A stretch of DNA of 64,000 nt. Source: an uncultured Bacteroidales bacterium. GTDB taxonomy: Bacteria; Bacteroidota; Bacteroidia; Bacteroidales; Bacteroidaceae. The notes under the pieces were generated by a model. That model did not search any database. It had not been told where the DNA came from and saw only the letters and a program-made list of their open reading frames with translations. This document shows, in pieces, positions 43,947 through 52,255 of this stretch. The first letter of the stretch is position 1; the number at the start of each line of letters is the position of its first letter. The position numbers were made by a program, and so were the translations under genes. The DNA lies in contig CACWTR010000008.1 of assembly GCA_902763865.1 (NCBI GenBank), forward strand, positions 62,001-126,000, in the 5' to 3' direction.

Positions 43947-43985
43947 GTCCCTCCCTTTAGGGGAGGGTTGTTGGGGAGGGGCTGT
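43893..43985. repeat. Palindromic repeats at the tldD-type 5' end
   Basis: CTCTGACTCCCCC-TTGA-GGGGGAG belongs to the same family as the DUF559 flanks. It is followed by TCCCTCCC-TTTA-GGGGAGGG. Together they fill the gap up to the TlpA-like stop. Confidence 0.75.
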
Positions 43986-43998
43986 TGGTTTTAGTCTC

Positions 43999-45108
43999 TT
44001 ACTTGTCAAGGTACTCTGCCAGTGTCTTGCCCAGTTCTTCGCCACGCAGGTTAGTCTTGAGCACCTTGCCGTCCGGACCGTAGAGGATGGTGGCGGGAAT
44101 AGCCTTGATGTTGTAGAGGTCGCTGGCTGCACACTGCCATCCCTTCAGGTCGCTGATCTGAGGCCAGGTAATGCCCAGGTCTTTCACGCCTTTTGCCCAG
44201 TCTTCCTTCTCGCTGTCGAAAGAAATGCCAACCACTTCGAAGCCCTTCTCATGGTACTTCTCGTAGCAGGCCTTCACGTTGGGCATCTCGGCACGGCAGG
44301 GGCCGCACCAGCTTGCCCAAAAGTCAACGAGGACATACTTGCCCTTGCCCACGTAGTCTGTCAGGTGGCATTCCTGGTCGTCGAGATTCTTGCCCACGAA
44401 GTCAACCACGGGTGCTCCGACCTGCTTGTTCTTTTCGCCTCCAAGAGAGGCTACGATGGGCTCGAGTGTCTTGTTGTCCTTGTACTTATAGTCCTTCAGG
44501 AAGTTCTCAATGAACTCTACGCCGAGGTCTGTTCCGCCGATGCTGAGGAAGACGATGGGCAGCATGTTGTCGGCATTCTCGGTGATGATTTGCCTTTGAG
44601 TGGCATATATGTCTTCCTGGATTGCTTCGTAGCGGTTGTCGAAGCCTTCCATCTCTTCGTCGGGAATCTGTCCCTGATACTTTTCGTGAGCTTCGCTGTA
44701 GTCCTTCATGAGTTGATCCATCTGGCTGCTTGTCTCGTTCATGCGCTGGAAAGCCTCGCTGAGCCTCATGTTCTGGTCGGAACCTTTTGTCACTTCAGCC
44801 TTTCCGTCCTTGATGCTGACCTCAATGGGCGTGCCGTCGAGGAAGACAGTGCACACACCTTGTGGCCTGTTTTCGTCGCGGCAGATGGTGGCGATGACGG
44901 TCTCGGCTGTGTCAACGGTGAAGGTTATCACTCCGTCAGCGTTTTGTCCTTTGCCGATGATTTGTCGCGACTGGAATGCGCAAAGCACGTCGGGCTCGGG
45001 GCTGCCAAGTTCACCTGTCACCTTGATTTCTGTCTTCGTCTTTGTCGTCTCAGCGCAAGCTGCCAGACAGATGGCAGCAAGCATCGTCAGAATAAAGTTC
45101 TTTTTCAT
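43999..45108 (-). CDS. TlpA-family thiol-disulfide lipoprotein
   Basis: A 369-residue lipoprotein (lipobox CLAAC, Cys18). The N-terminal half is a DUF4369-like beta domain plus a helical region. The C-terminal 140 or so residues are a thioredoxin fold with active site FWASWCGPCRAEMP and cis-Pro in IKAIPATILYGPDG. It is likely a periplasmic reductant for cytochrome or envelope proteins. It has its own promoter box and is followed by the TldD/TldE genes, so the three may share a transcript. Confidence 0.9.
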   Translation of the reverse strand: MKKNFILTMLAAICLAACAETTKTKTEIKVTGELGSPEPDVLCAFQSRQIIGKGQNADGVITFTVDTAETVIATICRDENRPQGVCTVFLDGTPIEVSIKDGKAEVTKGSDQNMRLSEAFQRMNETSSQMDQLMKDYSEAHEKYQGQIPDEEMEGFDNRYEAIQEDIYATQRQIITENADNMLPIVFLSIGGTDLGVEFIENFLKDYKYKDNKTLEPIVASLGGEKNKQVGAPVVDFVGKNLDDQECHLTDYVGKGKYVLVDFWASWCGPCRAEMPNVKACYEKYHEKGFEVVGISFDSEKEDWAKGVKDLGITWPQISDLKGWQCAASDLYNIKAIPATILYGPDGKVLKTNLRGEELGKTLAEYLDK

Positions 45109-45172
45109 TGACTGTAAGCAATTATAGGATTGTCTGTATATATATAATAATGTATGTATGCCTTATGCGTTG

Positions 45173-45180
45173 CAAAAGTA
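45173..45180 (-). promoter_or_regulatory. Promoter -7 box for the TlpA-like gene
   Basis: TACTTTTG on the minus strand, about 65 bases before the start. Confidence 0.5.
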
Positions 45181-45220
45181 CGCTTTCTTTTTCTATCTGC
45201 CAAATGTTTTGAAGGAAATG

Positions 45221-46624
45221 TTAGAAACAGAAGTAGCGTTTGGCATTGTAGTAGGAGATATCCTCGACCATTTGGCGGATGAATGGCATCTCCTCGGCTG
45301 GCAGCAGTCCGTTCTCCACGTCGCGACCGATGAGGTTGCAGAGGCAGCGGCGGAAGTATTCGTGGCGCGGGTAGGAGAGGAACGAGCGGCTGTCGGTCAG
45401 CATGCCGACGAAGCGGCTTAGCAAGCCGAGCTGCGAGAGACTGTTCATCTGGCGCTCCATGCCGTCGAGCTGGTCGTTGAACCACCAGCCGCTGCCGAAC
45501 TGCAGCTTGCCCGGCACGGGACCCTCCTGGAAGTTGCCTATCATGGTGGCTATCATCTCGTTGTCGGAGGGATTGATGGGGTAGAGGATGGTCTTGGCGA
45601 GGAGTCCTTCGCTGTCCAGTTTGTCGAGGAAGCGTGACAGGTTCTCGCTGGTGTTCCAGGTGCCGATGCTGTCGTAGCCTGTATCGGGACCGAGCTTCCG
45701 GAACATGCGTGAGTTGTTGTTGCGCATGGGGCCGTAGTGGAACTGCTGTGTCCATCCGGCACGGGCATCCATACGTCCGCCTTCCAGCATCAGGGCGGAG
45801 CGGAACTTGCCGACTTCTGCAGCAGTGGGGAGTTTGCCGTCCATCACTTTCTGGAAGATGTTGCTCACTTCCGTCTCGGTGAAGCTGTCGGCATAGAACT
45901 CGTTCACGCCGTGGTCGGAGAGGCGACAGCCGACACTGCCGAAGAAGTCGTGACGCTTCTGCAGGGCATCGAGCAAGTTGGTGTAGGAACGAATCTCCAT
46001 GTTCGAGGTTTCGCCCAGCTTCTCGATGTATTCGCGGTAGGTACTCGGATTGTCGATTCCCATTGCTTTGTCAGGGCGCCACGTCGGCAGCACCTTGGTG
46101 CCGAAGTTGCTATACCGGATGGCAATGTGGTGCTCGAGGTTGTCGGCAGGGTCGTCCGTCGTGCAGACGACCTCCACGTTGTAATGTTGCATGAGCCCTC
46201 GGGCTGAGAACTCCGGCTGTTGCAGTTTCTCGTTGCACTCGTCGAAGATTTCCCTGGCGGTGGAGGCATTGAGGAGCTTCGTAATGCCAAAGGCTGTGCG
46301 GAGCTCCAAGTGTGTCCAGTGGTAGAGAGGGTTGCGCATGCAGTAGGGCAACGTCTCGGCCCACTTCTTGAACTTCTCCCAGTCGGAAGCATTGCCGGTA
46401 ATGTACTTCTCGTCCACTCCGTTGCTTCTGAGGGCTCGCCACTTGTAGTGATCGCCCCCAAGCCACAGCTCTGTGATACTCCCGAAGCGATGGTCCTCGG
46501 CTATTTCCTTGGGGTTGAGGTGACAGTGATAGTCGATGATGGGCAGGCTGGCTGCATGGTTGTGGTACAATTCCTGGGCCGTAGGCGACTGCAGCAGGAA
46601 ATCTTTATCCATAAATGTTTTCAT
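45221..46624 (-). CDS. uxaC: Uronate isomerase
   Basis: A 467-residue amidohydrolase-fold enzyme converting D-glucuronate to D-fructuronate (and D-galacturonate to D-tagaturonate). Motifs are PIIDYHCHLNPKEIAED (metal His-x-His), TDDPADNLEHH, LPTWRPDKAM and KRHDFFGSVGCRLSDHG. Length is as in the family. It is the last of four genes in a hexuronate operon, 12 bp after mannonate dehydratase. An ATG four codons downstream is possible, but the first one keeps the usual MKTFMDKDFLL opening. Confidence 0.95.
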   Translation of the reverse strand: MKTFMDKDFLLQSPTAQELYHNHAASLPIIDYHCHLNPKEIAEDHRFGSITELWLGGDHYKWRALRSNGVDEKYITGNASDWEKFKKWAETLPYCMRNPLYHWTHLELRTAFGITKLLNASTAREIFDECNEKLQQPEFSARGLMQHYNVEVVCTTDDPADNLEHHIAIRYSNFGTKVLPTWRPDKAMGIDNPSTYREYIEKLGETSNMEIRSYTNLLDALQKRHDFFGSVGCRLSDHGVNEFYADSFTETEVSNIFQKVMDGKLPTAAEVGKFRSALMLEGGRMDARAGWTQQFHYGPMRNNNSRMFRKLGPDTGYDSIGTWNTSENLSRFLDKLDSEGLLAKTILYPINPSDNEMIATMIGNFQEGPVPGKLQFGSGWWFNDQLDGMERQMNSLSQLGLLSRFVGMLTDSRSFLSYPRHEYFRRCLCNLIGRDVENGLLPAEEMPFIRQMVEDISYYNAKRYFCF

Positions 46625-46636
46625 AGTTCATTTGGG

Positions 46637-47848
46637 TTAGCGTGTTGTGTTGATTGAATTATCGTGGTGCGTCGAGCTCGACACCATGCTTTGTGCGATG
46701 CCCATCTCCAGTCCGCGCAGTTCGGCCAGTCCGCGCAGCCGGCCTATGCAGCTGTAGCCGGGGTTGGTCTTCTTGCGTAGGTCGTCGCACATCTGGTGTC
46801 CGTGGTCGGGGCGCATGACGATGCTCTTCTGCCGTTTCTGCTGAATCTCGAGGAAAGCTTTCATCACCTCGTACATCGGCACGTCGCCCTCCAGATGGTT
46901 CGCTTCGTGGAAGTTGCCCTCGCTGTCGCGCTGGGTGGAGCGCAGATGGACGAAGTCTATGCGGTCCCAGAAGCGGCGCATCATGGCCGGAAGGTCATTC
47001 TTGGGGCTGACTCCGAAGGAACCCGTGCAGAGACAGAGCCCGTTGGCCGGGCTGGGTACGGCATCGACGAGGGCCTGGAAGTCCTCGGCTGTGCTGAGGA
47101 TGCGAGGCAGTCCCAGGATAGACATGGGCGGGTCGTCGGGATGGATGACGAGTCGCACGCCGGCTTTCTCGGCAACGGGGCATACCTCGCGCAGGAAGTG
47201 GATGAGGTTTGCGCGGAGCTTTTCCGGCGTAATGTCCCTGTAGCGGTCCAGTTCTTTCTGGAATTGCTGTAGTGTGAAGCTCTCCTCCGACCCTGGCAGG
47301 CCGGCTATCATGTTGCGGGTGATGAGCTGTTTTTCTGCATCGTCCATCTGCCCGAAGCGTGCCTTGGCCTTGACTTTTTCTTCGTCGGAGTACTCATCTT
47401 CTGCACCCGGACGACGCAGGATGAAGAGGTCGAAGGCGACGTAGGCGGCCCGCTCGAAGCGCAAGGCCCGGCTTCCGTCGGGCATCTCATAGGCCAGGTC
47501 GGTGCGTGTCCAGTCGAGCACGGGCATGAAATTGTAGGTGACGACATCTATGCCGCACTCGCCCAGGTTCAGGATGCTTTGCTTGTAGTTGTCGATGTAG
47601 AGACGGAAGTTGACCGTCTGAGTCTTGATGTGCTCATGGACCGGTACGCTCTCCACGGCGGCCCATCGCAATCCTGCTTCCTCGACAACCTTTTTGCGCT
47701 TGAGAATCTCTTCCTTTGTCCACACCTCTCCATTGGGGATGTGGTGCAGGGCCGTCACTACGCCGGTTGCTCCTGCCTGACGTATGTCTTGCAGGCTGAC
47801 GGGGTCACTGGGGCCGTACCAGCGGAAGCTTTGTTCGCAGAGAAACAT
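46637..47848 (-). CDS. uxuA: Mannonate dehydratase
   Basis: A 403-residue TIM-barrel enzyme that dehydrates D-mannonate to 2-keto-3-deoxygluconate. Signatures are [35 protein letters not shown] at the front, [39 protein letters not shown] (metal His), LCTGSFG and [14 protein letters not shown] (metal Asp/His). Normal length. It is the third gene of the hexuronate operon, and an 84-bp gap with a tandem repeat separates it from the reductase gene. Confidence 0.95.
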   Translation of the reverse strand: MFLCEQSFRWYGPSDPVSLQDIRQAGATGVVTALHHIPNGEVWTKEEILKRKKVVEEAGLRWAAVESVPVHEHIKTQTVNFRLYIDNYKQSILNLGECGIDVVTYNFMPVLDWTRTDLAYEMPDGSRALRFERAAYVAFDLFILRRPGAEDEYSDEEKVKAKARFGQMDDAEKQLITRNMIAGLPGSEESFTLQQFQKELDRYRDITPEKLRANLIHFLREVCPVAEKAGVRLVIHPDDPPMSILGLPRILSTAEDFQALVDAVPSPANGLCLCTGSFGVSPKNDLPAMMRRFWDRIDFVHLRSTQRDSEGNFHEANHLEGDVPMYEVMKAFLEIQQKRQKSIVMRPDHGHQMCDDLRKKTNPGYSCIGRLRGLAELRGLEMGIAQSMVSSSTHHDNSINTTR

Positions 47849-47872
47849 GGTATGGTTGGCTTTTGGGGGTTG

Positions 47873-47923
47873 ATAGGTCTTATGAGACTTATAGGTCTTA
47901 TGGGACTTATAGGACTTATAGGT
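47873..47923. repeat. TATAGGTCTTATGGGACT minisatellite in the hexuronate operon
   Basis: About three 18-bp imperfect units of the form ATAGGTCTTATGAGACTT lie between the reductase and uxuA genes. They resemble 17858-17905. Confidence 0.75.
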
Positions 47924-47932
47924 TTGTTATTC

Positions 47933-48742
47933 TTAAATTGAGAAGGCGTCGAATCCGCCGTCAACCACCGAGAGTGCTCCGGTGACGAAGCTGCTGGCAT
48001 CGCTGATCAGATAGTGTATGGTGCCGAAGAGCTCTTCCGGTTCGGCGAAGCGGCCAGCTGGCGTGTGTGCGATGATGGCTTTGGCGCGGTCGGTCAGCGT
48101 GCCGTCCTCGTTGGTCAGGAGCGAGCGGTTCTGGTTGGTGAGCAGGAAGCCCGGCACGATGGCGTTGACGCGCAGGTTCGGACTGAACTTGCTGGCCAGC
48201 TCGGTGGCCATGTATTTCGTGTAGTTGGTGATGGCAGCCTTTGCTGCTCCGTAGCCCACGACGCGTGTGAGGGGGCGCAGTGCACTCTCGGAACAGAAGT
48301 TCACGATGGCACCCTTCCCGCTTCGGGCCATTACGGGGACGAACACTTGAGTGGGCAGGACTGTGCCGAAGAGGTTCAGTTCCACCACCTTGCGGAAGTC
48401 GCCGAGGTCGAGGTCGAGGAAAGTCTTGTCGGGCGGGATGGTTGCACCGGGCATGTTGCCTCCGGCAGCATTGAGCAGGACATCGATGGTGCCGAAGCGA
48501 GTCACGATGTCGTCGCGGTTCTGTTCTAGCAATTCTTTCTTCAGCACGTCGCTTACGAGGAAGAGTGCTTCGCCTTTCTTGCAAAGCTCGGCCTCCAATT
48601 CCTTGCCCCGGCTCTCATCGCGGCCAAGCACGACAACCTTGGCTCCCTGCTCTACGAGATAGTGGGCAATGTTCCTGCCAAGAATGCCGTAGCCGCCAGT
48701 GAGCACGACTACTTTTCCCTGAATGTCAAACAGATTTCTCAT
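47933..48742 (-). CDS. SDR-family D-fructuronate/mannonate oxidoreductase
   Basis: A 269-residue short-chain dehydrogenase. The NAD(P) loop is LTGGYGILGRNIA, then LLNAAGGNMPG, the catalytic Ser in NFCSESA and the YGAAK Tyr-Lys pair, with VVDGGFDAFSI at the end. From its place between a hexuronate transporter and mannonate dehydratase, it should reduce fructuronate to mannonate, replacing the unrelated UxuB. The start MRNLFDIQGK fits the family; the longer frame to 48775 adds residues without similarity. Substrate is assigned from context. Confidence 0.85.
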   Translation of the reverse strand: MRNLFDIQGKVVVLTGGYGILGRNIAHYLVEQGAKVVVLGRDESRGKELEAELCKKGEALFLVSDVLKKELLEQNRDDIVTRFGTIDVLLNAAGGNMPGATIPPDKTFLDLDLGDFRKVVELNLFGTVLPTQVFVPVMARSGKGAIVNFCSESALRPLTRVVGYGAAKAAITNYTKYMATELASKFSPNLRVNAIVPGFLLTNQNRSLLTNEDGTLTDRAKAIIAHTPAGRFAEPEELFGTIHYLISDASSFVTGALSVVDGGFDAFSI

Positions 48743-48787
48743 TGTTGTGTTGTGTTGCGTTGTTGAAACAGACATGACCGGCAGCTA

Positions 48788-50233
48788 CTATCCTTTCACT
48801 GCCTTGAACCTGGGAACGAGAGCCTTCAGACAGCACCATCCGACCATGTAGGCTATGGCACAGTAGCAGAAGATGATGAAGTATCCGGCGGGTTTCCCCT
48901 CGAAGCCGAGGAACTGCATCTGTGTCTGGTCGGCATAGTCGAAGAGCTTGCCGCTGTACTTGTTGATGCAGTAGCTGCCTATGCCGCCGGCCATGCCGTT
49001 GATGCCCGTCATTGTTCCCACGGCTTTTTTCGGGAAGAGGTCGCTGGCCACCGAGAAGAGGTTGGCCGACCATGACTGGTGTGCTGCTCCGGCCAGGCCA
49101 ATCAGGACGATGGGGAACCAGTAGCTGTAGGCCCCCAGAGGCTGGGCGAAGAGCGTCAGCAGGGGAATGACGGCAAAGACGAACATGGCCTTGAGGCGTG
49201 CGTCGTAGGGATGCTGTCCCGTGCGGTTGACAATGATGGTGGGAAGTTTTCCGCCATATATGCTCAGCATGGTGATGGCATAGAGGGTGAAGATGAGCAG
49301 TATGGCCGTGGGGTCGTCGGAAGGCAGCTTATATACGTCCGAGATGTAGGCGGGTGTCCAGAAGAGGAAGAACCACCAGACACCGTCCGTCACCAGCTTG
49401 GCAAGGAAGATGGCCCACGTCTGTGGGAAGGTGAGCATCTTCAGGAAGGGAATTCCCTTTTCTGCGTTGTTCGTGCCAGCCGTCTGCTCAGAGCGGGAGT
49501 CTTGCTGGATATAGGCAAGCTCCGCTGAGTTCACGGCCTTGCATTCTTCGGGCTTCTGGTAAACGAATATCCATGCTCCCAGCCAGATGAAGCCCAGCGC
49601 ACCGATGATGATGAAAGCCATCTCCCATCCGCCTCCGATGCCTTGGTCCTTGAAGTAGCGGGCCAGCAGGGGAATGGAAAGTGGAGCCACGAGAGCACCG
49701 ATGGTGCTGCCGCTGTTGAAGATGCTGGTGGCATAGGCACGGTCTTTCATCGGGAAGTACTCTGCCGTCACCTTGATGGCAGCAGGGAAGTTACCGCTCT
49801 CGCCCATTCCCAGCACTACGCGGGAAATCATGAAGCAGTAGGTGCTTACGGTCGAGATGGCCAGGGCCAGGTCGCCCGTGGCTTGCATCATTTCCTGCGT
49901 GCTGCCCAGGTCGAGTTTCCACATGGTAGCCAGTCCGCACAGGGCGTGCATGCAGGCTCCCAGCGACCAGATGCCGATGGCCCACAGGTAGCCCTTCTTT
50001 ACGCCTATCCAGTCCATGAAGCGGCCCGAGAAGAGATTGGCTATGGCATAGACCAGTGCAAAGACGGCAGTAATGTTGCCGTAGTCGGTGTCGGTCCAGT
50101 GGAAGTCGGGCGCAATGAAGTCTTTCCAGGTGAGGGAAAGCACTTGCCGGTCCATGTAGTTGATAGTCGTGGCAAGGAACAGCATGCCACAGATGACCCA
50201 TCGGTAGTTTGTTTTCTTCAGTTCAGAGCTCAT
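48788..50233 (-). CDS. MFS hexuronate transporter (ExuT-like)
   Basis: A 481-residue transporter with about twelve hydrophobic segments. Family features are NYRWVICGMLFLATTINYMDRQVLSLTW, SGRFMDWIGVKKGYLWAIGIWS, GMGESGNFPAAIKVTAEYFP and the second-half repeat. The opening is that of the anion:cation symporter (ACS) branch with E. coli ExuT. It is first in the operon with the reductase, uxuA and uxaC, which suggests uptake of glucuronate or galacturonate. A promoter box lies 29 bases upstream and a 16-bp palindrome at 50313-50328 is a candidate operator. No KDG kinase or aldolase is in the window. Confidence 0.9.
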   Translation of the reverse strand: MSSELKKTNYRWVICGMLFLATTINYMDRQVLSLTWKDFIAPDFHWTDTDYGNITAVFALVYAIANLFSGRFMDWIGVKKGYLWAIGIWSLGACMHALCGLATMWKLDLGSTQEMMQATGDLALAISTVSTYCFMISRVVLGMGESGNFPAAIKVTAEYFPMKDRAYATSIFNSGSTIGALVAPLSIPLLARYFKDQGIGGGWEMAFIIIGALGFIWLGAWIFVYQKPEECKAVNSAELAYIQQDSRSEQTAGTNNAEKGIPFLKMLTFPQTWAIFLAKLVTDGVWWFFLFWTPAYISDVYKLPSDDPTAILLIFTLYAITMLSIYGGKLPTIIVNRTGQHPYDARLKAMFVFAVIPLLTLFAQPLGAYSYWFPIVLIGLAGAAHQSWSANLFSVASDLFPKKAVGTMTGINGMAGGIGSYCINKYSGKLFDYADQTQMQFLGFEGKPAGYFIIFCYCAIAYMVGWCCLKALVPRFKAVKG

Positions 50234-50261
50234 AGTTCTTGGTTCATAGTTGTTTTCGATG

Positions 50262-50269
50262 CAAAGTTA
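50262..50269 (-). promoter_or_regulatory. Promoter -7 box for the hexuronate operon
   Basis: TAACTTTG on the minus strand. The predicted leader is about 23 nt. Confidence 0.7.
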
Positions 50270-50312
50270 GCAAAAAAAATATAAATAGCAATATCTTTTG
50301 CCGAAAAGTAAT

Positions 50313-50328
50313 GAATCATCATTGATTC
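50313..50328. promoter_or_regulatory. Candidate operator palindrome between divergent promoters
   Basis: GAATCA-TCAT-TGATTC is a perfect inverted repeat. It is centred about 38 bases upstream of the expected phosphoesterase start point and about 64 upstream of the hexuronate one. No regulator gene is next to it. Confidence 0.5.
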
Positions 50329-50344
50329 TTTCCCGATAATTGTG

Positions 50345-50352
50345 TACCTTTG
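50345..50352 (+). promoter_or_regulatory. Promoter -7 box for the metallophosphoesterase
   Basis: TACCTTTG, 24 bases before the ATG. Confidence 0.7.
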
Positions 50353-50376
50353 TAGTGCATTATTTAAGATAATACT

Positions 50377-51708
50377 ATGAAAAGACGTGAATTCTTACGC
50401 AATGCTGCTCTCGTGGCAGCCACAAGCGGCATCCCGGACAACCTCATGGCCGAATCCTCCCGCTCTCTTCTTCGCGAGGAGACCGGCAGCAGTACCCTAA
50501 TCGACAGCGAGCCTGTCCTGCAGAACTATGCCGAAACGAGCATGGGCATTGCCTTCAGCGTGACTGATTGGGCCAATGGCTATGTCATCTTCGGCGAGAA
50601 GCCCGACCTGAGCGACGGCAGGAAGGTGTGGTGCGGCGGATACCGGCTGACGGCGATGGACAACGAGGCAATCCAGGTCCGCCTGACCGGACTCAAGCCC
50701 GGTACATTATATTATTACAGGATAGGGGCTGACCGCATCGAGTACAAGGACGGCTACCACATCCGCATCACCGGCAACGAGGAGCCGGAGCGCATCTACT
50801 CCTTCCGCACGGCAGGCAAGGAAGCCAAGGCTCACTTCTGTGTCATCAACGATACCCATGCCAGCTGGAAAGCCTTCAACCCCACCATCAACAAGGTGAT
50901 GGAGCTCCAGCCCGGCTGCGTCATCTGGAACGGAGATGCCTGCAACACGGAAGAGACCGTCGCGGCACAGAAGCGCATCTTCTTCAAGCCCGAGATAGAC
51001 CGCAAGGACTTTGCAGCCACCATCCCCTACCTCTTCTGCCCCGGCAATCACGACAACCGAGGCTTGGCAAACCGCCACCTCGAGCGCATCTGGATGTACC
51101 GCCAGCCGGAGGAACGTCAGCCTCGCGACTGGGACCTCGGACGCAACTTCGCCGTCCGCATGGGCGACGTGGCCTTCGTCGGCCTCGACACGGGCGAGGA
51201 CAAGCTGGACGTCAACCCGAAGTTCTGCAACCTCTTCGTCAGCGGACCTTACCGCGAAGCACAGCAGACTTGGCTGACCGACGCTCTGAAGCAGCCCGAG
51301 ATAAGGAAAGCACCCTTCCTTGTGGCCCTCTGCCATATACCGCTGTTCGACTCCCGACCCAAGGCCAATCCGGGCGACCTCTATCCCAATGATACAGACG
51401 AACACCACAGCTCTAACTTCGCGGCCTGGCAGCGGACGTGCTACAAGCTTTGGAGCCCGCTGCTCGAGAAGGCAGGTTGCCAGCTCCTCATCACGGCCCA
51501 CCAGCACCGCTATCGCCTCGACCAGCCCAACGACCAGCATAAGTGGATGCAGATAGTCGGCGGCGGCCCCGACATGGACGGCGAGAACGCGAAGCACTTC
51601 CCCACCGTGATAGAGGGCGAGGTCCGCGACGGGAAGCTCCTCATCACCGTGCACAACATCTACACCGGCCAAGTCCAGGAAACCCTGACCATCGCCAAGA
51701 GAAGATAG
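50377..51708 (+). CDS. Secreted purple-acid-phosphatase-like metallophosphoesterase
   Basis: A 443-residue protein with a twin-arginine-like front (MKRREFLRNAALVAATSG). A fibronectin-like domain (about 45-145; VRLTGLKPGTLYYYRIG) precedes the calcineurin-type domain: VINDTHA (D159, H161), WNGDACN (D187), CPGNHDNRG (N224, H225), ALCHIPLFD and TAHQHRY. All five metal motifs are present. Substrate unknown; it acts outside the cytoplasm on a phosphomonoester or diester. It is divergent from the hexuronate operon and is followed 66 bp on by the fourth 21-bp array. Confidence 0.85.
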   Translation: MKRREFLRNAALVAATSGIPDNLMAESSRSLLREETGSSTLIDSEPVLQNYAETSMGIAFSVTDWANGYVIFGEKPDLSDGRKVWCGGYRLTAMDNEAIQVRLTGLKPGTLYYYRIGADRIEYKDGYHIRITGNEEPERIYSFRTAGKEAKAHFCVINDTHASWKAFNPTINKVMELQPGCVIWNGDACNTEETVAAQKRIFFKPEIDRKDFAATIPYLFCPGNHDNRGLANRHLERIWMYRQPEERQPRDWDLGRNFAVRMGDVAFVGLDTGEDKLDVNPKFCNLFVSGPYREAQQTWLTDALKQPEIRKAPFLVALCHIPLFDSRPKANPGDLYPNDTDEHHSSNFAAWQRTCYKLWSPLLEKAGCQLLITAHQHRYRLDQPNDQHKWMQIVGGGPDMDGENAKHFPTVIEGEVRDGKLLITVHNIYTGQVQETLTIAKRR

Positions 51709-51767
51709 GGCCGTGAGTTCCCAAAAGCCCCAGACGCCTTAGCGAAAAGTCAGAAGAACGGGATATA

Positions 51768-51861
51768 AAAACTATTTTCATGACGTGAAAATTAATTTTC
51801 ACGTCATGAAAATTAATTTTCAAACTTTGAAAATAGATTTTCACGTCATGAAAATAGCTTT
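51768..51861. repeat. 21-bp phased palindrome array, copy 4
   Basis: Four units start at 51775, 51796, 51817 and 51838 (21-bp period), with centres TGACG, CGTCA, AACTT and CGTCA and linkers TTAA, TTAA and TAGA. The ends are AAAACTATTTTCA and TGAAAATAGCTTTT; outside them ACGGGATA and TATCCCGT pair. Confidence 0.9.
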
Positions 51862-51911
51862 TATCCCGTGTCGCGGGAAACTTTGAGTGTGGTATAACAG
51901 CTTTTTATAAC

Positions 51912-51951
51912 AAGAATCCCCGAGAATGCGAACTGCATCTCGGGGATTCTT
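51912..51951 (-). terminator. Conserved hairpin downstream of peptide gene B
   Basis: AAGAATCCCCGAGA and TCTCGGGGATTCTT pair perfectly. It corresponds to the hairpins at 19592 and 56307 and is a likely terminator. Confidence 0.65.
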
Positions 51952-52016
51952 TGTTTTCACCCTTCTCCGATGAGAGGGGGTTGACTATCGTCGAGCCTTG
52001 CTTGGGGGTGAGGCTT

Positions 52017-52169
52017 TTATTCTTCGTCCCAGATATTCCAGCTGTCGTTTGTCTTGCCAAGAGCCTGGCTGCCGTCAACGGGATCATTACTTATTATCAG
52101 ACTCTCTGCCAGCATCTGAGCTGCCTGAGCCTCTTCGGTCTGAATTACGGGTGCAATGTACTTCTTCAT
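52017..52169 (-). CDS. 50-residue peptide, copy B (IWDEE C-terminus)
   Basis: MKKYIAPVIQTEEAQ at the front, AQMLAESLIISNDP in the middle, SWNIWDEE at the end. It differs from copy A at only a few residues (I for M, KT for NA, D for G near the end). The gene follows the 1271-residue surface protein on the same strand, 86 bp after its stop, and is flanked by the same repeat and hairpin as the other copies. Confidence 0.75.
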   Translation of the reverse strand: MKKYIAPVIQTEEAQAAQMLAESLIISNDPVDGSQALGKTNDSWNIWDEE

Positions 52170-52206
52170 AGTATTCTTGAATTATAGATTATTAATAATG
52201 TGTGGA

Positions 52207-52248
52207 ACCACCCCCTTCGCTCCCCCTTGCGGGGGAGTTGGAGGGGAG
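52207..52248. repeat. CTCCCCC/GGGGGAG repeat, copy 4
   Basis: Between the 1271-residue protein and peptide B; CTCCCCC-TTGC-GGGGGAG with ACCCCC and TGGAGGGG outside. Confidence 0.75.
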
Positions 52249-52255
52249 TCTCTGT

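Larger units (their letters stand above)
51709..52016. other. Convergent intergenic region with array 4 and cassette hairpin
   Basis: Lies between the 3' ends of the phosphoesterase and peptide B. It holds the fourth 21-bp array, the conserved AATCCCCG hairpin and, from 51981, a 46-bp block shared exactly with the peptide C locus. There is no promoter box. Confidence 0.7.
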
